Translations under genes and position numbers: made by a program | The notes under the pieces: generated by a model | The model's input: only the letters and a program-made list of their open reading frames with translations | Databases searched by the model: none | What the model was told of the DNA's origin: nothing | Assembly (NCBI GenBank): GCA_032595675.1 | Contig: JAVQMD010000002.1 | Span: 1 to 64,000, forward strand | Source: Candidatus Electrothrix rattekaaiensis | Lineage (GTDB): Bacteria; Desulfobacterota; Desulfobulbia; Desulfobulbales; Desulfobulbaceae | DNA: 64,000 nt | Reading direction: 5' to 3' | Part shown: positions 41,902-50,600 of the stretch, piece after piece | Layout of the letters: each line of letters opens with the position of its first letter | Position numbering within the stretch: the first letter of the stretch is position 1

Positions 41902-43032
41902 TTAACTGAGTTTCATCGGCATAATGATCCCCAGAAAGCCTTCATCGTCTTCTGAAGTAATGAGGCATGGGCTTTCATTGGAGCTGATACAAGCTTGGAT
42001 ACTTTCTCCCTCCATAACCTGAAGAGCCTCCATGAAGTACCGGCAGTTAAAGCCCATAGATAATTTCTCCCCAGAATATTCAATAGCTATTTCGTCTCTT
42101 GCTGAACCAAAGTCAGCATGTTCAGAAGTCAGGACCAGTTGATTATCACCCAATTCAAATTTGATTGCATGGAACATATCTTCAGTAAAGAGATTAATTC
42201 GCTTTAAGGACTCAAGAAAGAGTATTTTGTTGATAAAAATATTGCTCTCCTTGGGGATGAAATTTAAGATATTTTCAAAATCTGGAAATTCCCCTTCCAT
42301 CAACCTGATAACAAGAATGGAGTTGTCACTTTTCAAGACGACTTTTTTCTTTTCAACACCGAATTGAAAGGTATCCTGCTCTTCTCCGAATTTTTTTATC
42401 TGCTGTATCCCCCGCCTTGGAATTAAGATAAATGCATCAAACTGAGGAAGAGGTGCTCCCTCAGTCTCTCTCCGCATAATACTGAGACGATGGCCGTCTG
42501 AAGTCACCATCCTGAAGACGGTTTTGTCATTTTCGATAAGCTGTTGAAAAAGAGCTGCGTTGAGATTGTGCATATTTTCTTTTTCAGTTGCGATGGAAAA
42601 TATTGTTTTGTCAATAAGATCGCAAATAACCTCTCCTTGGGCTTCCACCAAATTCTCTTCATTATACTGTTCAAATTGAGGAAACTCCTCTGTGGCCATA
42701 CCGGCAAGCTTATAGGTACTGCTGCCTGCAGTGATATTGATCCAGTTTTTTTCTCCTTCTTTAAAGTTCAAAGTCGGAGATCCTGATTCCCGAGCCAATT
42801 CAAAGAGCTTTTTGGAAGGAATAGTCAGGCTACCAGCCTCGAAGACTTCAGCAGGTACAGTCTGTCTAAGGCTTATCTCTAAATCCGTTGCTGTAAAAAT
42901 AACCTCATTATTTTCTACCTCCATCAAAACGTTTGCCAAGATGGCAAGAGTTCCTTTTTTATTTGTGATCTGTTGTTGAGCATTGATTGCTCGGAGAAGG
43001 TCTTCGCGTGCGATATTGAAATGGAAAGGCAT
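41902..43032 (-). CDS. dnaN: DNA polymerase III sliding clamp (beta subunit)
   Basis: A 376-residue ring-forming processivity clamp. It begins FNIAREDLLRAINAQQQITN and has the three-domain clamp pattern: TATDLEISLRQTVPAE, LTIPSKKLFELAR, MVTSDGHRLSIMRR and the C-terminal MPMKL, which ends the protein as usual. An AAGGAGT site lies about nine bases upstream. dnaA and recF, its usual neighbours, are not next to it here. The region just upstream carries DnaA-box-like sites. Confidence 0.96.
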   Translation of the reverse strand: MPFHFNIAREDLLRAINAQQQITNKKGTLAILANVLMEVENNEVIFTATDLEISLRQTVPAEVFEAGSLTIPSKKLFELARESGSPTLNFKEGEKNWINITAGSSTYKLAGMATEEFPQFEQYNEENLVEAQGEVICDLIDKTIFSIATEKENMHNLNAALFQQLIENDKTVFRMVTSDGHRLSIMRRETEGAPLPQFDAFILIPRRGIQQIKKFGEEQDTFQFGVEKKKVVLKSDNSILVIRLMEGEFPDFENILNFIPKESNIFINKILFLESLKRINLFTEDMFHAIKFELGDNQLVLTSEHADFGSARDEIAIEYSGEKLSMGFNCRYFMEALQVMEGESIQACISSNESPCLITSEDDEGFLGIIMPMKLS

Positions 43033-43093
43033 AGTATAGTTACTCCTTCTTTTTATATAAAAAACTTTATTATTAGTATTAAGGGTGTCAGTT

Positions 43094-43249
43094 TGTGGAA
43101 AAAGAATTTATTGCTTTGTTTTAATTTATAAAATTATGTTAGTAAAAAACGTTTATCGTTTGCAGACGGATTGTGTATATATGAGGATTTATAGTTATCA
43201 ACAATGTTTTAAGATGATTGTCAACAAGTTGCTAACAAGTTTTTCAACA
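43094..43249. promoter_or_regulatory. Cluster of DnaA-box-like sites upstream of dnaN
   Basis: TTTTCCACA (minus strand, 43094-43102) fits the DnaA-box consensus TTWTNCACA. Three same-orientation relatives follow: TTATCAACA (43195-43203), TTGTCAACA (43218-43226) and TTTTCAACA (43241-43249), spaced 23 bases apart. The stretch is AT-rich and has no gene. It could be an origin region or DnaA-controlled dnaN promoter. Confidence 0.45.
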
Positions 43250-43282
43250 TTTTTTTCTAACGGGGATTTTAAAGAAAATATT

Positions 43283-43807
43283 ATGAGCAAAAAAGGACTG
43301 ATCCTGATTTTTACCGGTCATGGTAAAGGAAAAACAACAGCTGCTCTTGGTATGACTATGCGAGCTGCTGGTCACGGTATGAAAACCTGTTTTATTCAGT
43401 TTATTAAGGGGAGCTGGAAATACGGTGAGATGGAGGCTATGGCACGCTTCAGGGAGGAAATTGATTTTTATGTTACGGGGAGAGGGTTTACTTGGAAATC
43501 CGATGATGTGGAAAAAGATACGGCGGCGGCCCAAGAGGCCTGGAAAAAGGCTCAAGAGGCTATAATGTCAGGACGCTATCATACCGTGGTGCTTGATGAG
43601 TTCACCTATCTGTTGAGCTACGGTATGATTAATAAAGAGGAGGCGTTGGAGGTGCTTCGCAGAAAGCCCGCAGAATTGCATATTTGTATTACCGGGCGTG
43701 ATGCGGTGGAGGATCTCGTTGAACTTGCTGATTTGGTTACAGAAATGCGACCTGTTAAACATCCGTATCAACAAGGGATTACGGCGCAAAAAGGGGTGGA
43801 ATTTTAA
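43283..43807 (+). CDS. cobO: Cob(I)yrinic acid a,c-diamide adenosyltransferase
   Basis: A 174-residue CobO/BtuR-family enzyme that transfers the 5'-deoxyadenosyl group of ATP to cob(I)alamin-type corrinoids. The P-loop GHGKGKTTAALGM is at residues 12-24, with FIQFIKG, the acidic VVLDEFTYLLSYGM and the ending TEMRPVKHPYQQGITAQKGVEF typical of the family. An open frame extends 66 codons upstream into AT-rich sequence without support; the ATG at 43283 starts the homology. A corrinoid enzyme nearby (AcsE partner, B12 radical SAM) makes the product useful to this cell. Confidence 0.94.
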   Translation: MSKKGLILIFTGHGKGKTTAALGMTMRAAGHGMKTCFIQFIKGSWKYGEMEAMARFREEIDFYVTGRGFTWKSDDVEKDTAAAQEAWKKAQEAIMSGRYHTVVLDEFTYLLSYGMINKEEALEVLRRKPAELHICITGRDAVEDLVELADLVTEMRPVKHPYQQGITAQKGVEF

Positions 43808-43850
43808 AGATTCGTCACCTGCAGAGAAAGTCTCCCGGTGTTTTTCCCGC

Positions 43851-44231
43851 TTAAATTATTTTCCAGTTGTAAACAGGAGGATCTTTTCTATTCGGTTGCC
43901 TGCACCAATGGGCGTTGTTTCTATATAAGAGGGTCTCTTGGAGGAATAAAAAGCCCTCAGGTTCCATAGAGGTAAATTGTAACGCCAATCCATCATTGTC
44001 CAGCCAGACAACGGAGCAAGTAGCCTCAATGTTCATCTCCTGATCGGTTTCGGAGATGCATAATTTAATATCGCAGATGTCGCCGGGCTGTTGTTCAAAC
44101 CATCCTTGAACATACATTCCGCCAAGGCTGAAATTGCTTGCAAAACATTCATATTTTTTTTTACCAAAATCAAGGGTGACCGGGCGTGGGAAGGTAATGC
44201 GGCTGAATTGACGTCTGTTATATTTCTTCAT
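43851..44231 (-). CDS. PilZ domain protein
   Basis: A 126-residue single-domain PilZ protein, a c-di-GMP receptor type. The RxxxR motif is in YNRRQFSRITFPRPV at the N terminus, and the second motif is NFSLGGMYVQG (Asn replacing the usual Asp). GGAGG five bases upstream sets the ATG at 44231; the longer frame has no site. The last 25 residues are polar and unique. It converges with cobO. c-di-GMP binding is plausible but the Asp-to-Asn change should be tested. Confidence 0.88.
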   Translation of the reverse strand: MKKYNRRQFSRITFPRPVTLDFGKKKYECFASNFSLGGMYVQGWFEQQPGDICDIKLCISETDQEMNIEATCSVVWLDNDGLALQFTSMEPEGFLFLQETLLYRNNAHWCRQPNRKDPPVYNWKII

Positions 44232-45156
44232 AATGGCCTCCTTTAGAAGAATGGAGTGTGCCTGCCAAAAGCAGGCCAGCACAGAGAATACGGTAACGTG
44301 AAGAGGATCATACTCATATATGCTATTATCTAACAAAATAACGGAAGATAGGAATTTTTCCAACATAGATTTTATAATACAGGGCGTTCAAGGCAAAGCC
44401 TTTTATGGTCTCTGTAGCCATATTTAATACTATCCTGAAAGGTTGGCGTATGCATTATTTGATTTTTTTTATGATAGCATCGTTGGGGGCATTTTTTCTC
44501 TTTTCTTATAGAGGAGTTTTTGGCAGAGTCGGGAGAAAAACAGGAAAGCGGAAGACTCGTCGTTAACACGCCGTTCTGCAAGAGCAGCGTCCTTCCGGGA
44601 TGGATCATCCGGCCCATGATGAAAAAAGCAGGCTCTTCTTTTTTTCCTGCGGAGCCTTGCAACGTAATATCGGGATACCGCAATAAAGATGCAGCCTCTT
44701 GCTTCCTTCCTGCAAGGGCTCGCAATAAAGAATCCATAGCCCGCAATACAATTGCGAGAGCTTGCAACAAAGAATCATGGTGTCGCAAGAACGTTGCGAG
44801 GCGTTGCAATGTAATTGCAAGAGGCCGCTTGCTTCTTGCGAGGGTCGGCAATTGCGTTGCAAAGCCACGCTGCCTTACAGCAGGGTGTTGCTTTTCCCCT
44901 CTGAAGGGGCGATAAACAGCGTCCTGGGGGGACTGGAACTCGTGCTCTCTCCCCTTGGTCCTGGGTTTCAAGCCCCCAAGCCTAGGAAGCAAGAGAATAA
45001 TCCCTTGGCTCTTTTTTGGAAAAAACGTATACTGCCCTGTATAGCATTTCGTAACCATCTGGCAGTACATAATTAACGCGATATTTAAGCTGTTTTTTCA
45101 TCTGAAGACCGACGGTCTTGCGCTGTCCTTCTACCGAATTGGAGTAATTTCCGACC
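44232..45156. other. 925-base interval with repeat array
   Basis: No gene I can support. The middle carries the 21-nt repeat array. Long frames on both strands across the array are produced by the repeat, because 21 is a multiple of three. Confidence 0.6.
44659..44868 (+). repeat. Ten-unit degenerate 21-nt tandem repeat (GCAA...TTGC)
   Basis: Ten units of exactly 21 bases start at 44659, 44680, 44701, 44722, 44743, 44764, 44785, 44806, 44827 and 44848. Most open with GCAA; several contain a palindrome such as GCAATACAATTGC, CGCAAGAACGTTGCG or GCAATGTAATTGC. Sequence between these is poorly conserved while the length is strict. It lies about 290 bases upstream of the NTPase/TPR genes. Confidence 0.85.
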
Positions 45157-46503
45157 ATGCAGACCACAGACCCTTTACGTACTTTTTACAAAACGCTGGA
45201 AGGAGAAGGGGGAAAACCGCTTACGCCGGATCACCCGTATTATGTCAATATCCTTGGGGCCACGCCGGAAAAAGACCCTGTGCGTAGGTTATGGCAGCGG
45301 ATAGAATTTTCCAGTTCGGAAAGCGTGAACCTGCTCACCGGTTTTCGCGGCAACGGCAAGAGCACTGAGCTGCGTCGTCTGAAAAAATTATTGGAAGATA
45401 ACGGCTGCACGGTTTTCCTCGTCAATATGCTGGATTATCTCCTGATGACCAAACCGGTGGAGCTGTCCGACTTTATCCTTTCCCTGATGGCTGCCCTGAG
45501 TCATGCAGTGGGCGAGTCCGACGAACTTGCTTTGCAGCCCCTGACTCGTTCCTATTGGAATCGCCTGACCGCCTTTCTCTGTGCAGAGGTTGAGGTGGAA
45601 AAATTCGGTCTCAAGGTCAAGTCCGGCATAAGTGCTGTTGATCTGGGCCTGAAACTGAAGATAGAACCGGATTTTAAGCAGCATATTCAGCAGCAGTTAC
45701 GGGGCCACCTGACCCGACTGGTTGAGGATGCGCAGCAGTTTGTTGATGAATTGGTGCGGGCAATCCGAGAAAAAACAGGCGACCCGGACAAAAAGGTCGT
45801 TTTTCTGGTGGATTCGGTGGAACAGATACGGGGGCTAGGAGGTGATTCGGAAAAGGTCTACGCCAGTGTTCGTGAACTGTTTTCCGGGCAGGCCGGGCAT
45901 CTCGCCTTTCCCAAGCTCCATGTGGTGTACACGGTGCCGCCCTTTCTCCTAGCCCTAGCGCAGAACCTCGGGCGCAGTCTCGGCGGTCATCCTGTGACCC
46001 AATGGCCTAATATCCATGTGCGCAGAAAAGCGGATAACGGCCAGGATGCGGACGGCATCAGGGTGATGGAGCACATCATCAGCAATCGGTATCCTGGCTG
46101 GCAGGAAATTTTCAGCTCAGAGAATCTCAGTTATCTCGCCCATATTTCTGGGGGAGACCTGCGTGATTTTTTTCGCCTGATCCGGGAATGCTTGGTTTCC
46201 TGTACGCTTGATCCCAGGCCGGAAAAGGTGGTGGATCAGGAAATTATTGAACGGGCCGTGTTGGATCTACAGAACGATATGCTACCCCTTGCCGATGATG
46301 ATGCCCGCTGGCTGGCAAAAATTCATCAATCCAACAGGGAAGAACTTCCTTCCGTGGATGATCTGCCCGATCTGGCCCGGTACCTGGATACCAACCTGAT
46401 CATGAACTATCTCAACGGCCAGCCTTGGTATGATATTCATCCGGTTTTGATTGAGGAGATACGGAAGCGGGGCTTTTTCGATCCGCCAGAGCAGGAAGAA
46501 TGA
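45157..46503 (+). CDS. P-loop NTPase of a two-gene module
   Basis: A 448-residue AAA/STAND-like ATPase of unknown role. Walker A is GFRGNGKSTE at residues 62-71; Walker B-like VVFLVDSVEQIRG is near 213-225; the C-terminal half is helical, with a winged-helix-like LIMNYLNGQPWYDIHPVL near the end and a sensor-type GGDLRDFFRLIRECL. GGAG lies 11 bases upstream of the ATG. It overlaps the TPR gene by four bases (ATGA). The architecture (NTPase plus TPR partner) resembles prokaryotic conflict or signalling NTPases, but I cannot assign it to a named system. Confidence 0.8.
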   Translation: MQTTDPLRTFYKTLEGEGGKPLTPDHPYYVNILGATPEKDPVRRLWQRIEFSSSESVNLLTGFRGNGKSTELRRLKKLLEDNGCTVFLVNMLDYLLMTKPVELSDFILSLMAALSHAVGESDELALQPLTRSYWNRLTAFLCAEVEVEKFGLKVKSGISAVDLGLKLKIEPDFKQHIQQQLRGHLTRLVEDAQQFVDELVRAIREKTGDPDKKVVFLVDSVEQIRGLGGDSEKVYASVRELFSGQAGHLAFPKLHVVYTVPPFLLALAQNLGRSLGGHPVTQWPNIHVRRKADNGQDADGIRVMEHIISNRYPGWQEIFSSENLSYLAHISGGDLRDFFRLIRECLVSCTLDPRPEKVVDQEIIERAVLDLQNDMLPLADDDARWLAKIHQSNREELPSVDDLPDLARYLDTNLIMNYLNGQPWYDIHPVLIEEIRKRGFFDPPEQEE

Positions 46504-47585
46504 GCAGAGCCGCATCCCTTTCTCTGGAGGGTGAACAGGCTTGGCTGCGTTTGAAGCAGCACCTGGAATGGTGTGAACATTTTGCCCTTGGCTTTATCTT
46601 TACCCGCCATTCTTTGGTTCTTGACGTTTTTCGTGAGCGGCTTGCCGCTATCTACCGGGCCAGAGTAACCGGCCTGCAAATGCCCATTCTTACCACCCCT
46701 GAAGACCTGCTCCGGGTTATGCTGCCCGCGTTATTATTGCCCGAGGTCCGTGAACAGGCCTTGAATGCCCCTTGTTGGCTTGATCTGACCGGTGCGTCGT
46801 CTGAGGCATGGCAACAGGCGCGGCTTGATTTTCTGATTCGTCTTAATGAGCAGCGGGAAAAGCTGCGCAATGCCCGTAATCGGCCTTTGATCCTCATCCT
46901 TCCTGAGCAGGAAAGGAGTATGGTACGGGAGATGAGCCCGGATTTGTGGACGATTCGTCATTTCACCTTGGTGACAGCAAATTGGTTGGAGGAAAAAAAT
47001 GAATTGCCCGCTTCCCGACCGGAGGAGCAGGGTGAGATTTTTTCTTTGTCCGAATATGAGCAGTCATTGGTGGCAGAATGGGAACGGGTAGGCGGGTCTG
47101 AAACCCATGATGCCTTGAAGGTTGCGGAACGAGCCTATAAGGTGTTGTTGAAAAATGGGGAATATGAGCAGGCTGCGGTTATTGCCGCTGAGATGATGTC
47201 CATCAGTCGGCGGATCATCGAACGTGTGGGAGAGACGCCGGAATCACTCCGCGATCTCTCGGTTTCATTAAATAATGTTGGCGGCACCTCCGGGAGGCTG
47301 GGTGATTTTGAAGCGGCCCAGAAGGCCTATCAGGAAAGTCTCTCCATCAGGAGGCGGATCATCGAACGTGTGGGAGAGACGCCGGAATCACTCCGCGATC
47401 TCTCGGTTTCTTTGTACAAGGCGGGGCAAATATCTACTGAACTCGGTAAAAAAGAAGAAGCCCGCAGAAATTTCCAGGAAGGGCTCCATATCGCCGAAGC
47501 CTTGGCAGAGGCTTTGCCCGATCAGGTTGACTATAATGAACTTCCCGGTTATTTTCTCAAGGAACTGGCTACCCTTGAGGATTGA
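46500..47585 (+). CDS. TPR-repeat partner of the NTPase
   Basis: A 361-residue protein translationally coupled to the NTPase. The first 185 residues form an uncharacterised domain with hydrophobic strands (RPLILILPEQE, HFTLVTANWLEE), followed by tetratricopeptide repeats from about residue 200 (ALKVAERAYKVLLKNGEYEQ, then GDFEAAQKAYQESLSI, then GKKEEARRNFQEGLHI). Two repeats share the segment RRIIERVGETPESLRDLSVS, identical at DNA level. TPRs bind peptide partners, perhaps a trigger for the NTPase. Function unknown. Confidence 0.8.
   Translation: MSRAASLSLEGEQAWLRLKQHLEWCEHFALGFIFTRHSLVLDVFRERLAAIYRARVTGLQMPILTTPEDLLRVMLPALLLPEVREQALNAPCWLDLTGASSEAWQQARLDFLIRLNEQREKLRNARNRPLILILPEQERSMVREMSPDLWTIRHFTLVTANWLEEKNELPASRPEEQGEIFSLSEYEQSLVAEWERVGGSETHDALKVAERAYKVLLKNGEYEQAAVIAAEMMSISRRIIERVGETPESLRDLSVSLNNVGGTSGRLGDFEAAQKAYQESLSIRRRIIERVGETPESLRDLSVSLYKAGQISTELGKKEEARRNFQEGLHIAEALAEALPDQVDYNELPGYFLKELATLED
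47211..47410 (+). repeat. Two identical 56-bp segments within TPR repeats
   Basis: 47211-47266 and 47355-47410 are identical over 56 bases and lie 144 bases (48 codons) apart, one TPR-type period. Flanking codons differ. This points to recent duplication or gene conversion and makes the number of TPR units liable to change. Confidence 0.9.
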
Positions 47586-47694
47586 TTATTTTTTCCGGCT
47601 AATCTGCTGAACTTCCCTTGCCCCAAAGCGGCGCACTATCAGCTCAGGGTAACACCCTGAGAATATCTGAGAACGTCTGAGAAAAAAATCCCCC

Positions 47695-50600
47695 ATGCAC
47701 CCACTCAACCCCCTAACCCTAACGTTGCACGGCCAAATCCTTATCGAGGCCAGTGCCGGAACCGGCAAGACCTACACCATCGCCCTCCTCTTTCTCCGCC
47801 TGCTCCTGGAAAAGGGCCTGAGCGTCGATGAAATCCTGGTGGTCACTTTCACCAAGGCTGCCACCGAAGAACTGCGCGGCAGGATCCGCCAGCGTATCCG
47901 CGATGCCTTAGATGTGCTGGAAGGCCAGGGACCGGATGATCCACTGTTACAGGAGCTGCTGAATAATGCCAGGGAAGAGATTGCAGAGGAGAGGGCTAAA
48001 ATCCTGCTCGGCGATTCCCTCACCCGCATGGACGAGGCTGCCATCTACACCATCCACGGCTTCTGCCAACGAATGCTCCAGGAGCATGCCTTTGAATCCG
48101 GGGCGCCCTTTGCCATGGAGTTTCTGGAGAGCGAACAGCTCCTGCGCAAGCGAATTATGGAGGATTTTTGGCGGCAACGCTTCTATCCGGCCTCTGAGGC
48201 GGAGGCAGCTTGGGTGGCTTCGCTCTGGCAGGCACCAGAGGAACTCCTTGCCGGGCTGGGCGGTCATCTGGGGCGGCAGGATTTGGAGTGTCTCCCGGCA
48301 ATCAGTGAAGAGGAGGTGGGGGGGCAAGGAGAGGCAGCAGCCTCCCTCTTTACTGACGTGCAGGAGCAGTGGCAAGAACAGCGAGAGGAAGTTGCCGAGC
48401 TGTTGCGGGAAAATAAGCGACTTTCTCGGGATAAGAGCAAGGGCTACGGGCTGCCCCGGCTGGAGGCGGCTCTGGAGCTGCTGGATGAGGTTCTTGCTGC
48501 GCAGGCCGTGCCTTGGTTGCTGGCAGCTGAACTGGAGCTTTTTACTAACAGCAAGATCCAGTCTTCCTTAAAAAAGAATAAACAGGAGCCGCCCGATCAT
48601 CCTTTTTTTGCCCTGTTTGAGGAGTTTTTTCAGACCCATCAAAGATTGAGCCAATCCCGCCGTATTCTTGTCCTGGTCCAGGCCAGAACTTGGTTACATG
48701 AAGAATTAACCCGGCGCAAACAGGCCCAGGATCAGCTTTCTTTTGATGATCTCCTCACCCAGCTTGAGGCGGCCTTGCAGGGTGACGAGGGAGGACGGTT
48801 AGCCGGAAGCATCGGTAGGCGTTTTCCGGTCATCATGGTAGATGAGTTTCAGGATACCGATCCCCTTCAATACCGTATTTTTGCTGCGGTCCACAGGGCA
48901 GCGGATAAGGATACGAAAACGGAAATTAGTACTGCTTCTCCGCCAGAGAGCAAGAAACCGGGCCTCTTCTTAATCGGTGATCCCAAACAGGCCATCTACA
49001 GCTTTCGCGGGGCAGATATCTTCACCTATATCCAGGCCCGACAGGATACCCTGCCGGAGAACCGCCTGACCATGACCACTAATTATCGCTCCGCCACCCC
49101 TATGGTTGCAGCGGTCAATCACCTGTTCCACCATGAGGCCCCCTTTCTCTTTGCCAAGGACGAGATTGATTTCCCAGAGGTGGAAGCAGCAGGGTTGGCA
49201 GACAAGGCATCGCTTGTCCTGGAGGATATGGGTAGGGGCGAATCCCCGTGTTCGCCCTTGCAAGGCGGGCAGGCACAGGGGCCTGCCCCTACATCGCCTG
49301 GGCAGACACACAGGTCGGCACCTACAACCTCCCCTGTCCCCCTGACCTGTTTACTCCTCCCAGAGGGCGATAAGGGCAAACCTTTGGCCAAGGGAACAGC
49401 AGAGGAACAGGCAGCCCGATTTTGCGCCCATGAGATTGCGGATTTGCTGGCTGCGGGTCAGCAGGGCAAGGCCCGGATTGGGGACCAGCCCCTGAGCGCG
49501 GGTGATTTTGCGGTGCTGGTTCGCACCCATGCTGAGGCTGATCTTGTCCGTAAGGAGCTGAGTGCCCTGTCCATCACCTCGGTTTCCTTTAGCCAGCAAT
49601 CGGTTTTTTCCGGCAAAGAAGCCAGACAGCTGCTCACCGTCATGACCGCCCTCAATGATCTCTCCGATTCTGCCTTGGTGCGGACAGCCTTAGTCACGGA
49701 GTTGTTTGGCTACACGGCGGAACGATTGGATAAGCTCCGTAATGATGAGCAAGAATGGGAAGAGGTTATGTTCTTATTGGCTGCTTATCGCCGGACTTGG
49801 CAGCAGCAGGGCGTTATCCCCATGTTGCAGAAGCTGCTCAAGGATCAGCAGACGGTCAGTCGTCTCCATGCCGCCCCGAGCGGGGAGCGGATGCTGACCA
49901 ATTTTCTCCATCTTGCCGAGCTGCTTCAGGCAGAATCCCGTTACCGTTTCGGGGTGCATGGGGCCAACGCCCTGCTGCGCTGGTTCAGCGATCAGATCCA
50001 TTCCCCGGAAAAACATGCGGAAAACCAGCAGCTGCGCCTGGAGAGCGATGAGAATCTGGTCAAGATCGTTACCATTCATAAATCCAAGGGCATGGAATAT
50101 CCAGTGGTCTTTCTCCCCTTTCTTTGGGCAGCCCGCCCCTGTTCGCCCAAGCGGCCCTTGGCCTTTCATCGTCCTGAGCAGCCCGAGCAACTCTGCCTTG
50201 ATCTGGGTAGCGGTAAAGAAGAGCATTTTCTCTTGGCGGAAAAGGAACGGCTGGCTGAAGACCTGCGCCTGCTCTATGTGGCTGTGACCAGGGCCCGGGC
50301 CTGCTGTTTTTTTTGCTGGGGCCGGGTCAGCAAGATGGAGGACAGTGCGCTCTGCTATCTGCTGCACGGGGGCCTACCTGCTCCTGATCAGCTCTTTAAT
50401 GATTTGGACCGCTTGGATAAGGGGAGCGGCATGCTGGCTCTGAAACCCTTTCCAGATCGTTTCCTTCCGCCCAAGCTCAGTAACACGGACAGTGAAGCCA
50501 AGTTGGTCAGCCCGGCCTTTAAGGGGCAAATTGATACCCGTTGGCGGCTGACCAGTTATTCCGGTCTGATTGCTGCCCTTGATTCCGATGCAACCCATGA

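Noticed and set aside
44372-45070. Long frames on both strands over the 21-base array
   Set aside because: A 21-base period keeps all frames open; peptides show only repeat-derived heptads.
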